A stretch of 64,000 nucleotides of DNA from CAJBNH01 sp964447285 (GCA_964447285.1 CAYURO010000003.1:1-64000), one strand, 5' to 3'; numbered from the stretch's first letter, positions 1-9,282 are shown. Numbers and translations: made by a program. Notes: generated by a model from the letters alone, not told the origin.

Positions 1-72
1 GAACGGTAGACGCAGAAGACTTAAAATCTTCCAGCCTTACAGGCTATACGGGTTCGATTCCCGTTCCCGGCA
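1..72 (+). tRNA. tRNA-Leu (anticodon UAA), 5' end outside the window
   Basis: The window opens inside the D arm. The anticodon stem GAAGA/TCTTC encloses the loop CTTAAAA, which puts TAA at positions 34-36 and so decodes UUA leucine. A long class II variable arm follows, then a T arm with stem ACGGG/CCCGT around TTCGATT, and the 3' acceptor strand TCCCGGC with discriminator A. CCA is not encoded. The missing 5' part should start with GCCGGGA. Bases 73-145, between this tRNA and the next gene, show nothing I recognise. Confidence 0.93.
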
Positions 73-145
73 CTGCCAGAAACACCAAGTCAGCGAGGCG
101 CGGCCGAGGTTCTGGCCGAGCGCAGCGCAGTGCTTCGGCGGTCGG

Positions 146-2179
146 CTAGAACAGGAACTCGATGTAGTGCACCGACGGCACCGGCACCATGCGCGTCAAG
201 TGCAGCGACCCGTCGGTGACGTCGGCCAATCCCTGCTCAGGGAAGACGAAGCCCGACCACGAGAGCTTGCCGCCGTCCATGTAGGCCCAGCGGTAGCCGG
301 CAGTCTTCAGGTCCGCGGGCAAGTTGTTGATCTGCAGGCGCAGCTGGTGCTCCAGGATGGCCGGCTCGCCCGGGTTGCCCACATCCATGTCGGAGATCAG
401 CACGCGAATCATCCGCTTGCGGTCCTTTGTGACGGCCGGCATCTTCGAGTCGGTCACGCAGTCCGTGTCGGTTCCGGCTTCGTTCGTGCACTTCTCGCGG
501 GTGGCCAGCAAGATCAGGCCCTTGTTGGGATTGCTGCTCTCCGTCCCTGAGGTCTTCAGCGGGTCCGGCCCGTGCAGGACCGACAGGCGCTGGCGGCGGG
601 CCAGAAATCCCTCGTTGAACCAGAAGCTCTGCCAAGCGGCGGGCTTGAGGGAGCCGGCCGTGACAGACTGCGGCATGGTCTCAGACGCGTACCAAATCAG
701 CGTGCTGTCCAAGGCCGTCTTCGCGAGTTCTTCGTTGGTGACGGTGCCTGCGGCGACGGTCGGGAACCGTACGGCGTTGCCAGAAACCGCCTCTGAAACC
801 ACGCCCTGCCACAGCGTCTTTGTTGCGGCGAAGAAGGCCCCGACCCACGCGGAGTACAGCGCCGGGTCCTGTGCGATGAACTCGGGCAGAACCGCGGACT
901 TCGAGGGGCGAAGGTCGGTGACCCACAGCGGCACGATGACCGTTCCGTCGTTGCGGCATTTGTTGTCGGCGCCGCAGACCTCGCCGGCCAGGCAGGCGAC
1001 GGGGCCGTTCGAGCAAAGGACGTTGGTACCCGAACACAGGTTGTTGGTGCAGGCCGCGCCGTTTGTGCACACCAGAGCCGCGTTGAAGCACTGTCGCAGC
1101 GAGTCTTCCTTCAGCAACTTCTTTTCAGCCGCGTAGTTGGCGACGGTCGTGGCGATCTTGTGGGCCTCGATCGGGCTGCCAGCTTCGATCTCGACCGACA
1201 GGTACGACAGCGCCACCCGCTTGCCCGGACTGAGGAAGTTCTTGGTCGGGTCCGCCATGAAATCGATGAAAGCGTAGAGCGGCGATCCGTTGAGCCCGAG
1301 TTCGCCCTGAATGACGACCGAAGGCCCAATCAGGTTGACGTCGTTGCCGGGAAGCGGGAACTCCTGACGCAGCTCGGTGGCGAAGTACACGTAGCCGTTG
1401 AGCCACTGCGCCATCGTTGCCGGCGTGAAACCGCCCGCGCCAAACGGGTCGCGGCCGTACTCGATGTTGAAGATGCTGGGCGAGCAGTCCCACGGGCGAG
1501 TCGTGCCTGCGGCAGCTTTGCAGGCGGATGTGTCGGCGTTTTTGCTGGGCAGCTCGCGGTCGTAGTAGCGCGCGACCTGCCGGACGACCTTGGCCCATTT
1601 GGCAGGATCGGCCATTCCTGTTCCCTTTTGCTGTCCGTTTTCGTAGACGCAGCTGCCCGAGCCGTCGCCAAGATCATACGCGGCCGTCCACAGCGGTACC
1701 GTGTTGGCTTCGCGCGCGGCCGCGAGCAGAGGCTGAAACGCGGTGAAGTTGAAGCTGGCCGTGAAGGTCTTGCCTCCGGCGTCCTCGTGAGCTGCGTTGC
1801 GGTTCGGGAAGATCCCCTGCAGCGTGGCGCCGCACCCATAGCCGACGGGGAGACGCGTCCAATAGGCGTGGAGGCTGCCGAAACTGGTCTTGGCAGTGGC
1901 GACGTCGAGCGGAACCGCCGCCAGCGGCACGCCGTTGACGCCGCGAAGACCGGCGACCTGAATGCCGTTCACGAGTGAGGACGGGTCCGCGGGGCAGGCC
2001 GCCAGCGTGCCGTCTCGCAACACGCACATGGATGCATCGACGACCACAGAGCGGTTTCGGGTCGCATTCGCCGTCGCGGGTAGCGTGACCGAGGCGTCCT
2101 CGATGCAACCCGGCAGGGCGAGCACCGCAGACAGGGAGGCCAGCAACACGCGAATGGCGGCTCGGGATGGGGTGCGCAT
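146..2179 (-). CDS. Secreted lipoprotein, possible degenerate TIM-barrel glycosidase-like protein
   Basis: The 677-residue product starts with an Arg-rich n-region, a hydrophobic core and the lipobox LPGC (Cys25), so it should be lipidated. Residues about 75-330 contain blocks such as a Tyr-Trp-Thr-Arg-Leu-Pro segment, a Trp-Thr-Ala-Ala-Tyr-Asp strand and an Asn-Ile-Glu-Tyr-Gly-Arg-Asp strand. Their order resembles barrel strands of GH39/GH5-like proteins. I see no clear catalytic acid pair, so enzyme activity is not supported. A short Cys-rich module (about 365-415, Cys-Thr-Asn-Gly pattern) follows, then an aromatic C-terminal region. A promoter lies just upstream. Function is unknown; the lipoprotein call is firm, the fold suggestion weak. 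Confidence 0.75.
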   Translation of the reverse strand: MRTPSRAAIRVLLASLSAVLALPGCIEDASVTLPATANATRNRSVVVDASMCVLRDGTLAACPADPSSLVNGIQVAGLRGVNGVPLAAVPLDVATAKTSFGSLHAYWTRLPVGYGCGATLQGIFPNRNAAHEDAGGKTFTASFNFTAFQPLLAAAREANTVPLWTAAYDLGDGSGSCVYENGQQKGTGMADPAKWAKVVRQVARYYDRELPSKNADTSACKAAAGTTRPWDCSPSIFNIEYGRDPFGAGGFTPATMAQWLNGYVYFATELRQEFPLPGNDVNLIGPSVVIQGELGLNGSPLYAFIDFMADPTKNFLSPGKRVALSYLSVEIEAGSPIEAHKIATTVANYAAEKKLLKEDSLRQCFNAALVCTNGAACTNNLCSGTNVLCSNGPVACLAGEVCGADNKCRNDGTVIVPLWVTDLRPSKSAVLPEFIAQDPALYSAWVGAFFAATKTLWQGVVSEAVSGNAVRFPTVAAGTVTNEELAKTALDSTLIWYASETMPQSVTAGSLKPAAWQSFWFNEGFLARRQRLSVLHGPDPLKTSGTESSNPNKGLILLATREKCTNEAGTDTDCVTDSKMPAVTKDRKRMIRVLISDMDVGNPGEPAILEHQLRLQINNLPADLKTAGYRWAYMDGGKLSWSGFVFPEQGLADVTDGSLHLTRMVPVPSVHYIEFLF

Positions 2180-2235
2180 GGGGTCCTTGGTGCCAGCCGT
2201 GGCTCGCGCTGGCCGTCGTGAAACCGGAGCCTTGC

Positions 2236-2265
2236 AGTATCCGCGATGCGCGCGAGAGGGGTCAA
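2236..2265 (-). promoter_or_regulatory. Sigma-70-type promoter for the lipoprotein gene at 146-2179
   Basis: On the minus strand there is TTGACC, an 18-bp spacer and GATACT. The -35 is 2260-2265 and the -10 is 2236-2241. The expected start of transcription near 2229 leaves about 50 nt of leader before the ATG at 2179. It lies in the gap between the kinase-like gene (stop 2290) and the lipoprotein, so the latter can be transcribed on its own. Confidence 0.6.
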
Positions 2266-2289
2266 GCGAACCCGTCGACGCGGGACCGG

Positions 2290-3027
2290 TCAGCGGAAGC
2301 TGGCGATCGCCACGAAGCCGTGCGCCATCGACGAGGCGATGTCCAAGGTTCCGCCTGCCTTTGCCGCCAAAGCCGCTGCGATCGGCAGCCCAAGGCCAAG
2401 GTGGCCCTGACCCACGCGACGCAAAGTCCCGTGCGACGCCGCCAGCAAGTCTGCACAGCCAGGTCCATTGTCGCTGATGGTCAGCACCAGCCCGCTGCTG
2501 CGAATCAGGTCGATGCGGATCCAGGGAGGCTCGACCTCATCGTCGGCCTCGCGGTCGAGCAACTGCGCCGCATGGGCATCCAAGGCGTTCTGCACCAGCA
2601 ACCAGATCAAGTGCACCCACTCAGCCTCGCCCAACCCCAGGGGCCGACGGGCCTGGGAGTCAACCGGACCCAGCGAAGACACCAGCGCGACCTGCGCGTG
2701 CTCGGTCGACTTCAGCAGCCACGTGTTCAACGCCGTGATCGTGAGGGGTCGCTCTGAGGACGACGCCGGCAGCGGCAGGAGCGCACTCTGCAACGTGTCG
2801 CGCGGACGCATCATCTGGGCCCTGAGGCGAGCCAGGCCCGCCGAGACGGAGGCATCGGGCACCTTCATCTGCATCAGGTCCACCAGCGAAATCCCCGCCA
2901 CCATGCTGTTCGTGAGGTCGTGCGCCAACTTGCGCAGCATGGTGCTGAGCAGCTCGATGGTGGACCACGGCAGCGGCCTTACCCGCGCAACTTCAGGAAT
3001 TTCTTCGGCGTGGTTCACCAGCGTCAT
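2290..3027 (-). CDS. Orphan histidine-kinase-like protein (HisKA plus HATPase), no sensor domain
   Basis: About 245 residues. An H-box-like segment (Leu-Ala-His-Asp-Leu-Thr-Asn) sits near residue 35. The ATPase domain has an N box (Gln-Asn-Ala-Leu-Asp-Ala), a G1 box (SDNGPG) and a G2 box (GQGHLGLGL). There is no transmembrane, PAS or receiver domain, so it is cytoplasmic and presumably takes its input from a partner. I chose the ATG at 3027, eleven bases after the stop of the upstream kelch lipoprotein; a GTG at 3069 would overlap that gene. The two genes probably form a transcription unit. No response regulator is adjacent. It could instead be an anti-sigma or phosphotransfer-type ATPase, but the H-box favours a kinase. 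Confidence 0.75.
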   Translation of the reverse strand: MTLVNHAEEIPEVARVRPLPWSTIELLSTMLRKLAHDLTNSMVAGISLVDLMQMKVPDASVSAGLARLRAQMMRPRDTLQSALLPLPASSSERPLTITALNTWLLKSTEHAQVALVSSLGPVDSQARRPLGLGEAEWVHLIWLLVQNALDAHAAQLLDREADDEVEPPWIRIDLIRSSGLVLTISDNGPGCADLLAASHGTLRRVGQGHLGLGLPIAAALAAKAGGTLDIASSMAHGFVAIASFR

Positions 3028-3038
3028 CCTTGCGGTCG

Positions 3039-6000
3039 TTACGGCGCGCAGGTCTGGTCCAGACGCCACAACGCGCTCGACACCGTCGAGTCGGCTTCCA
3101 GCCCCGACCAGACGTACGACCGGCGTGGTTTCTCGATGTGCAAGGCCGTGGCGAGCATCAAGGCGCTGGGGGACGGCGAGACGGCGGTCGCGGCCAAGCG
3201 GGCGACGAAAGGCTGTGTGGCGCTGCAGCTGCCGACGTCGAACACCATCTGCACGCCGGCGACCAGCGGCTGGGCTGTCGTCGGGCCAGGGCAGGCCTGA
3301 CCCAGGCTGTCGGTAGTCTCATTCACGCCAGACGGGACGGACATCCAGCCTCGGCCGCCCAGCGGGTCGAAAAGCATGGGATAGAACACCGGACCACCAA
3401 AGTATGGACGCAGCAGCTCCTGTTGCGGGGGCGCCACCGTGAAGTCGGCGTACGTCGGCAGGGGCATCGGCTGGAAGCCGGGCGTCTGCAGCGTTCGGGT
3501 GGTCCACAGCGTGGTGTCGACGTGACCGACACAGTCGAACTTCTTCAGCGTCACGATGTCCTTGCCGATTCCCGTGGGCTTGCCGTCCTGATCGAACAGG
3601 CGGAGCGAACCTGCCGCCAAGGCCAAGACATCGCGGTAGGGGTCATACAACGCGGTCGCCCCGTAGCGCGCGGCCGGCCGCTGGTTGCCGATCAGCTGAG
3701 CACCCAGATCGGTCCACACGAGCGTCGCAAGGTCGAACGCGAAGAACTCTTGGGTCTCCGAAGTCGCGTCGAAGCCGCCGAAGAGCAGCAGACGATTGCG
3801 AAGTGGATCAAGCACTTGGGTCGCTGCCGCAAGCGCCGGAGCCTTGGGCGAGGAAGCCACGGAGGTGACACCCGACTCGAGGTCGATGTGGGTTACCGTG
3901 GCAATGGGCGCCCAAGAGGCGTCGAGCACCCCGGCGGTCAGCAGCTTGCCCTCCCAAAGCCGAGCCACGTTCGCAACCGGCTGGCCAGCAACGACCGGCA
4001 GACCGCCTGCCAGCACCAGTCGGTCGGTCTTCACATCCATCGCGCCAATACCAAAGGCAGACGCGGGCGCCTGATCCGTGACGATCTGCCAGCCCTTGGC
4101 GTCGGTGTAGCACCATGCATCCGTTGCGGGCAGCAGCCGAGTTACGCTGCTGCCTTGCGTCGGCAGGTCGAACCGCAAGCCTGAGGTGATGCACAGCGCT
4201 TGTCGCTTGGTCGACCAGCCCGACACGTGCCCGATGCGGCCTACGGGAACCTTGCGGTCCAACCGGGCCGGGACGGCGTCGCTCGTCGACCACGACCACA
4301 CATCCGACAGGCCGGAGCGAAGTAGAACAGCTCCCTGAGCGACGACGCGGTATCCGCCGGCGACGATCAGGGACTGGCTGGCCTGGTTCCACGCGCCCAA
4401 GCCGAACGAGCGCTGCGGAAGGTCTGGAATCGCGCCAAGACCGGTCGCTGCGGCAAACGAAAGCTGACCTCCCACCTGCGTGCCAATCAGGTGCGGCAGG
4501 TGCTGCCCGGCGCCGTTGTGGCCGCCGAAGACATGCAGCTGCCCTGCGTCGTCGATGGCACACTGTACCCCCGGAATCGTCACGGTGTTCTCGCCCGCGA
4601 GAGCGATCTGGGTGGCAACCGGAGTTGAGCCGTCACTTGGAATCTCCAGACGGTAGGCGCCGGACGGCGTGATCGCCCACGCGAACGAGCCATCAGGTGC
4701 TGCAGCGACACAATGCGCCTGCGCCGGCATCGGATCGCCGGACACACCCACCCAGCCGGGTATGCCATTCAGCGCGTGCCAGTACGGACTCGGCCCGGCC
4801 CCGGGGAACAGCAAGAGGACACGGCCTGCAGCTCCGCCTTTCAGCACCACGGCCTGCGCCGGGGGAGTGTTGGCCGTCGCAGCTCCCAGCGGGGGCAGCG
4901 CCGCGATGTAGGTGGCGGCCTGGCCCGCGCTGGCCTCTGCCCAACTGTTCGGATACTGGTAAGCCCACACCGACTGGGCCATCGTGCTGCCCGACCGGCC
5001 GCCGACGAGGATCAGTCGGCCGCCGTCCGCATCCCAGACCAAGGCCGCATCGACGCGAGGTCCCGGAGGCGCAGCAGTGGAGAGCTCCCACTGCGCGGGA
5101 GTGGGCGCCGACTGGGCGCTGCCGGACACATCCAGCGACCACAGATCGGCGCGGGCCACCAAGGTCTTCGCGCCGGGAACCTCGCCTCCGTACAGCCAGA
5201 TCCTCTGCAACTGCGGGGAGAAAGCGGCCGACCACGAGGGGCGTGGCTGCGGAGCGCCGACCGACAGGTCGGTGAAGCCGGAGGCGAAGGGCAGGCCTGC
5301 ACACACCGCCTCGGTGCCGTCGCTGGAGCAGGTCACGACGGGCGGGTTGGCCGGAAGGCCGCTCGGGCACATCACGGGCGAGAAGCCGCACTCACCACAC
5401 GAGTTTCCGACGACCTTATCCTTGAATGTAAAGCCATTGTCGGTCGTGCCGTCGCAGTCGTCGTCCATGAGGTTGCAGGTCTCGGTCTTGGCCAGCGACT
5501 GCGAGCCGTTGGCCGCGGTGGAGCAGGTGACCACCTGATCGCTGCCGCACTCCACCACGCCGAAATCGGGGGTCAGGGCGCAGATGCCGGACGCCGTCTG
5601 GCAGGGCGAACCCAGCGGCAGGCCCCCGTAGGTCAGGTCCTCATCGGTCTCACCGTCGCAGTCGTTGTCCTTGGTGTCGCATAGCGCCTCGACGACCTGC
5701 CAGTCAGGCAGCCCGGGAGCCTGGCAGACGCAGCCGGTGCAGCCCAGCGCGAGTCCATGGGGCGTGGGGGCTGAGTTTGAGCAGACCACCTGAACCTGAT
5801 TGATCTGGCCCGCGCACACGCCAGACGTGCACAGGGCTGACGCCGGCGGCAAGGCCGAGTCGGGAATGACGGGCGCCGAGTCGATGGCGTCGACCATGCA
5901 GTCTCCGTCGCTGTCCAGGGTGTTGCTTTGGGCGGCGTCGATGATGCCGTCTCCGTTTGAGTCCAAGGGGTGCTCGCTATCGGCTCCGATCTCGGTCACA

Positions 6001-6368
6001 TCCGGTCTGCCGTCGCTGTCGGAGTCGGACGTGCTTGGGTCGAGTCCGAATTTGGCTTCGTAGGCGTTGGTCAGGCCGTCGTTGTCCATGTCGCCGTCTG
6101 CCGTGCGGCAGTATTGCTCGATGCAGACGCCTCCCTCGCAGGTCGAGCTGTCCTTGCACGAGGTGGTGCAGTAGCCCTGATAACAAACCCCGCTCGAGCA
6201 CTCAGCAGTCTTTCCGCAGGTCGAGCCGAATCGGCGGCCACGTTCGGGCAAGCAGCCTTCGCAGCCAGATAGCAGCGAGGTGAGCAAGGACAGCAGGGTG
6301 AACGCGGCCATCGCAACCCCGCGAGAGCGGGTGCCCGGGGACCACGAATCAAGAGCGGGGAAGGCCAT
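3039..6368 (-). CDS. Large surface lipoprotein with TSP3-like, MopE-type and kelch repeats
   Basis: I place the start at the ATG at 6368, which has a GAGG ribosome-binding site. The longer frame upstream to 6620 runs through the promoter region of comM. The 1109-residue product has a signal peptide ending in the lipobox LLSGC (Cys36) and a Cys-rich segment to about residue 85. Asp-rich calcium-binding repeats of thrombospondin-3 style follow at about 90-160. Two CDxxDNDCDGxTDE-type motifs are the putative metal-binding repeat of MopE-like proteins. The rest carries about six kelch-like Gly-Gly blades (Ile-Leu-Val-Gly-Gly, Leu-Leu-Phe-Gly-Gly and similar), predicting a beta-propeller. This architecture is typical of myxobacterial outer-surface lipoproteins. 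The ligand is unknown. Confidence 0.85.
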   Translation of the reverse strand: MAFPALDSWSPGTRSRGVAMAAFTLLSLLTSLLSGCEGCLPERGRRFGSTCGKTAECSSGVCYQGYCTTSCKDSSTCEGGVCIEQYCRTADGDMDNDGLTNAYEAKFGLDPSTSDSDSDGRPDVTEIGADSEHPLDSNGDGIIDAAQSNTLDSDGDCMVDAIDSAPVIPDSALPPASALCTSGVCAGQINQVQVVCSNSAPTPHGLALGCTGCVCQAPGLPDWQVVEALCDTKDNDCDGETDEDLTYGGLPLGSPCQTASGICALTPDFGVVECGSDQVVTCSTAANGSQSLAKTETCNLMDDDCDGTTDNGFTFKDKVVGNSCGECGFSPVMCPSGLPANPPVVTCSSDGTEAVCAGLPFASGFTDLSVGAPQPRPSWSAAFSPQLQRIWLYGGEVPGAKTLVARADLWSLDVSGSAQSAPTPAQWELSTAAPPGPRVDAALVWDADGGRLILVGGRSGSTMAQSVWAYQYPNSWAEASAGQAATYIAALPPLGAATANTPPAQAVVLKGGAAGRVLLLFPGAGPSPYWHALNGIPGWVGVSGDPMPAQAHCVAAAPDGSFAWAITPSGAYRLEIPSDGSTPVATQIALAGENTVTIPGVQCAIDDAGQLHVFGGHNGAGQHLPHLIGTQVGGQLSFAAATGLGAIPDLPQRSFGLGAWNQASQSLIVAGGYRVVAQGAVLLRSGLSDVWSWSTSDAVPARLDRKVPVGRIGHVSGWSTKRQALCITSGLRFDLPTQGSSVTRLLPATDAWCYTDAKGWQIVTDQAPASAFGIGAMDVKTDRLVLAGGLPVVAGQPVANVARLWEGKLLTAGVLDASWAPIATVTHIDLESGVTSVASSPKAPALAAATQVLDPLRNRLLLFGGFDATSETQEFFAFDLATLVWTDLGAQLIGNQRPAARYGATALYDPYRDVLALAAGSLRLFDQDGKPTGIGKDIVTLKKFDCVGHVDTTLWTTRTLQTPGFQPMPLPTYADFTVAPPQQELLRPYFGGPVFYPMLFDPLGGRGWMSVPSGVNETTDSLGQACPGPTTAQPLVAGVQMVFDVGSCSATQPFVARLAATAVSPSPSALMLATALHIEKPRRSYVWSGLEADSTVSSALWRLDQTCAP

Positions 6369-6480
6369 CTGGGATGCCTCGACAGGGCTGTGGGGAGTGG
6401 GTCCAAAGTGTAGCAAACGCAGCCCAAGGGCGGAAGGACGCAGCTTGGCCCGCCAATGGGGGGCGAGACAGTATCGAGGC

Positions 6481-6499
6481 GGTCTCGAGACCAGTCTCA
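6481..6499. promoter_or_regulatory. Palindromic upstream activator site for comM
   Basis: A perfect 12-bp palindrome GGTCTCGAGACC occupies 6481-6492, followed 12 bp later (start to start) by a further GTCTC half site at 6494-6498. The palindrome centre is about 75 bp upstream of the -12 element of the sigma-54 promoter at 6548-6563, a normal distance for an enhancer-binding-protein site. The same 12-mer occurs upstream of radC at 36483-36494. I saw no other intergenic copy in the window. Confidence 0.7.
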
Positions 6500-6547
6500 C
6501 CCCCCCCGTCGTTTCTGGAACATGCTGAAAGTAAACGTGTTTGATCT

Positions 6548-6563
6548 TGGCATGACCTTTGCT
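6548..6563 (+). promoter_or_regulatory. Sigma-54 (-24/-12) promoter of comM
   Basis: TGGCATG, four bases, TTGCT. This matches the sigma-54 consensus TGGCAYR-N4-TTGCW, with GG at 6549-6550 and GC at 6561-6562 exactly 12 bp apart. The predicted transcript starts near 6573, about 38 nt before the comM ATG and 5' of its GGAGG ribosome-binding site (6599-6603). Sigma-54 promoters need an AAA+ enhancer-binding activator, consistent with the palindrome upstream. Confidence 0.75.
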
Positions 6564-6610
6564 CCATGGTCCGGCGCGGCCGGCAGAAAACTGGACGCGG
6601 AGGAAGCCCG

Positions 6611-8137
6611 ATGCTGGCAAAGGTCCTGAGTGCCGCCCTTGTGGGGGTCGATGCGCGTCCGGTCGAGGTCGAGTGCGACGTCTCGAACGGCTTCCCGGCG
6701 TTCGACACGGTGGGGCTGCCGGAGCTCTCGGTCCGCGAGGCCCGGGTCCGAGTCCGCAGCGCGATTCGCCACGCCGGCTTGCCGTTTCCGTTGCGCGTCA
6801 TCTGCAACCTGGCGCCAGCCGACGTGCGCAAAGAGGGAACTTCGTTCGACCTTCCGGTTGCGCTGGCGGTTCTGGTGGCCGAGGGCGTCGTGCCGACGGC
6901 TGCGCTGGAGGGCTGGGTCGTCGTGGGCGAGCTCGCGCTGACGGGTGTGCTGCGGCCGGTCTGCGGCGTGCTGGCGGTGGCCGAGATGGCGCGGTCGCTG
7001 GGCCTGCGAGGCATCGTGTGTCCGGCAGAGAACGCGCGAGAGGCTGGCGTCGTGTCCGGCATCGAGGTCCGCGCCGCAGCGACGCTGACGGAGATGGTCG
7101 CGCTGCTGGGCAACAACGGCGAGTGGGCTCCGGTGCCGCCTCCGCTGACCGCCGAGCGTACCCAGAGTCGCCTGTGCTGGTCTGACGTGCGTGGGCACGC
7201 GGTGGCGAAGCGGGCGCTGGAGGTGGCGGCGGCGGGCGGCCACAACGTCCTGATGACGGGGACACCCGGTACCGGAAAGACGATGCTGGCCAGGCGGTTG
7301 CCGACGATCCTGCCCCCGCTGCACGCCGACGAAGCCATCGAGGTGACCAAGGTTTGGTCGGTAGCGGGGCTGTTGCCACACGGCACGGGCCTGCTGACGG
7401 AGCGGCCGTTTCGCGCACCCCACCACACGGCAAGTGCGTCGGCGCTGGTCGGCGGCGGGTCGATTCCGAAGCCGGGAGAGGTGTCGCTGGCGCACCGTGG
7501 CGTGCTGTTTCTGGACGAGTTGGCGGAGTTCCCTCGCTTTGTGCTCGAGACCCTGCGGCAGCCCATGGAGGACGGTACGGTCACGGTGACCCGTGCGCGG
7601 CAAGTCGCGCGGTTTCCGGCACAGTCGATGCTGGTGGCAGCGATGAACCCGTGTCCGTGCGGGCACTTGGGGTCGCAGCATCATCGTTGCACCTGCAGTC
7701 AGGTGTCGCTGGAGCGTTACCGCGCGCGGCTGAGTGGCCCCCTGCTGGACCGCATCGACCTGCAGATCCAACTGCAAGCGTTGCCTGCGGGGATGCTGCG
7801 CAACGCCTCGACTGGGGAGACGTCTGCGGTGGTCCAGCGTCGGGTCTGTGCTGCCCGTGACCTGCAGCTGGCGCGCTATGCCCCACACGGTGGCGGGACG
7901 AACGCGGTCGTACCGATGACGGTGCTGCGCCGGGTCAGTCCGCTGGAGCCTGAGGTTCACGATCTGCTGCTGCGCGCGCTGGAAGCGTTCGGCCTGTCGC
8001 CGCGGGCCCACGACCGGATCTGGCGGGTGGCGCGGACGATTGCGGACCTGGAAGGGGCGGCCGACGTCGGCTTCGATCATCTCTCAGAAGCTTTGCAATA
8101 CAGGCACTTTGACGAGCCGGTGCGGGCAGCGGCCTGA
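6611..8137 (+). CDS. comM: ComM/YifB-family AAA+ ATPase (Mg-chelatase-like)
   Basis: The 508-residue product starts with the family's typical N-terminus (MLAKVLSAALVGVDA) at the ATG at 6611, behind GGAGG. The order is an N-terminal Lon-like beta domain (about 1-170), an AAA+ core with the Walker A segment GTPGTGKT, a Walker B Leu-Phe-Leu-Asp-Glu, the CPCG zinc-ribbon-like cysteines typical of the family, and a Mg-chelatase C-terminal helical domain. ComM of transformable bacteria is a hexameric helicase that extends heteroduplex by branch migration during natural transformation. The gene has its own sigma-54 promoter and palindromic activator site. recA follows 104 bp downstream and ssb after that, so all three could be co-transcribed. 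Confidence 0.95.
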   Translation: MLAKVLSAALVGVDARPVEVECDVSNGFPAFDTVGLPELSVREARVRVRSAIRHAGLPFPLRVICNLAPADVRKEGTSFDLPVALAVLVAEGVVPTAALEGWVVVGELALTGVLRPVCGVLAVAEMARSLGLRGIVCPAENAREAGVVSGIEVRAAATLTEMVALLGNNGEWAPVPPPLTAERTQSRLCWSDVRGHAVAKRALEVAAAGGHNVLMTGTPGTGKTMLARRLPTILPPLHADEAIEVTKVWSVAGLLPHGTGLLTERPFRAPHHTASASALVGGGSIPKPGEVSLAHRGVLFLDELAEFPRFVLETLRQPMEDGTVTVTRARQVARFPAQSMLVAAMNPCPCGHLGSQHHRCTCSQVSLERYRARLSGPLLDRIDLQIQLQALPAGMLRNASTGETSAVVQRRVCAARDLQLARYAPHGGGTNAVVPMTVLRRVSPLEPEVHDLLLRALEAFGLSPRAHDRIWRVARTIADLEGAADVGFDHLSEALQYRHFDEPVRAAA

Positions 8138-8154
8138 CCGGATGCGTGTGGACA

Positions 8155-8176
8155 GGACCCGGCATCGGCGGGGTCC
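8155..8176 (+). terminator. Weak hairpin between comM and recA
   Basis: GGACCC (8155-8160) pairs with GGGTCC (8171-8176) around a 10-base loop, just after the comM stop. There is no T tract, so at most it attenuates read-through or stabilises the comM 3' end. I found no clear LexA box or sigma-70 promoter in the 104 bp before recA. Confidence 0.25.
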
Positions 8177-8241
8177 GGGGGACGGATCTGCGCGACCGAG
8201 GGCGGTCGGGCGGGTAGCCCCGAAGAGGTACGGGAGGCGAC

Positions 8242-9258
8242 ATGGCAGAGAAGTTTGGCATCAAGGCGATCGACGACCTGATCAAGGCGATCGAGAAGGC
8301 GTTTGGGCGCGGCATCCTCATGCCGGCAGACGGTGACGTGGTGGAGCAGGTGGACGTGATCCCCACGGGGTCGTTCTCGCTGGACCGTGCACTGGGCATC
8401 GGCGGGCTGCCCAAGGGCCGAATCATCGAGATCTACGGGCCCGAAGCCAGCGGCAAGACCACCCTTGCGCTGTCGGCCATCGCCCAGGCGCAGAAGCAGG
8501 GGGCTGTCGCTGCGTTCATCGATGCAGAGCACGCGCTTGACCTCAAGTACGCCCGCGACCTCGGGATCGACTGCTCGCGGATGCTGCTGTCCCAGCCGGA
8601 CTGCGGCGAGCAGGCGATGGACGTGGTCGAGGCGCTGGTCCGGTCGGGCCAGGTGGGCGTCGTGGTCGTGGACTCGGTCGCGGCGCTGACGCCCAAGGCC
8701 GAGATTGACGGCGAGATGGGCGACAACCACGTCGGTCTGCAAGCGCGGCTGATGAGTCGGGCGATGCGCAAGCTCGCGTCGCTGGCGCACCAGACGGGCA
8801 CGACCCTCATCTTCATCAACCAGATCCGCATGAAGATCGGGGTGATGATGGGCAGTCCGGAGACGACCACCGGCGGCAACGCGCTGAAGTTCTACGCGAG
8901 TGTCCGGTTGGACGTCCGCCGCATCAGCTCGCTGAAGCGCGACGAGCAGGTCTACGGCAACCGCACCAAGATCAAGGTGGTCAAGAACAAGCTCGCGCCG
9001 CCCTTCCGCCAGTGCGAGGTCGACCTCGTCTTCGGTCAGGGTTTCCAGCGCGAGACCGAGGTGTTCGATCAGGCCGTCGCCGCGGGCGTACTGACCCGCA
9101 GCGGTGCCTTCTATCGGTTGGGTGACGAGCTGGTGGGGCAGGGCCGCGACCGCGCGGTCGCCGAGCTCAAGGCGCGTCCGGACCTGTGTGAGCGACTGGT
9201 CGTGCAGCTGGGCGACACGCCGGTCGAGCTGACGGCAGAACTGGAGGAAGCGGCGTGA
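8242..9258 (+). CDS. recA: RecA recombinase
   Basis: 338 residues, the usual length. It is the strand-exchange ATPase that coats single-stranded DNA and activates LexA-type self-cleavage. Walker A is GPEASGKTT (residues 66-74). The L2 DNA-binding loop region (Gly-Ser-Pro-Glu-Thr-Thr-Thr-Gly-Gly-Asn-Ala-Leu) and the preceding Asn-Gln-Ile-Arg motif are intact. The start ATG follows a GGGAGG site. The C-terminus ends in a short acidic tail (Glu-Leu-Glu-Glu-Ala-Ala). It lies between comM and a tail-less ssb, a recombination or transformation cluster. I did not see a recognisable LexA operator upstream. Confidence 0.98.
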   Translation: MAEKFGIKAIDDLIKAIEKAFGRGILMPADGDVVEQVDVIPTGSFSLDRALGIGGLPKGRIIEIYGPEASGKTTLALSAIAQAQKQGAVAAFIDAEHALDLKYARDLGIDCSRMLLSQPDCGEQAMDVVEALVRSGQVGVVVVDSVAALTPKAEIDGEMGDNHVGLQARLMSRAMRKLASLAHQTGTTLIFINQIRMKIGVMMGSPETTTGGNALKFYASVRLDVRRISSLKRDEQVYGNRTKIKVVKNKLAPPFRQCEVDLVFGQGFQRETEVFDQAVAAGVLTRSGAFYRLGDELVGQGRDRAVAELKARPDLCERLVVQLGDTPVELTAELEEAA

Positions 9259-9282
9259 TCGCAACGGTTTCCAGTGTTCATG

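Noticed and set aside
8138..8241. LexA operator upstream of recA
   Set aside because: I looked for known dyads and for the GGTCTCGAGACC palindrome; only a weak GGACCC/GGGTCC hairpin is present.
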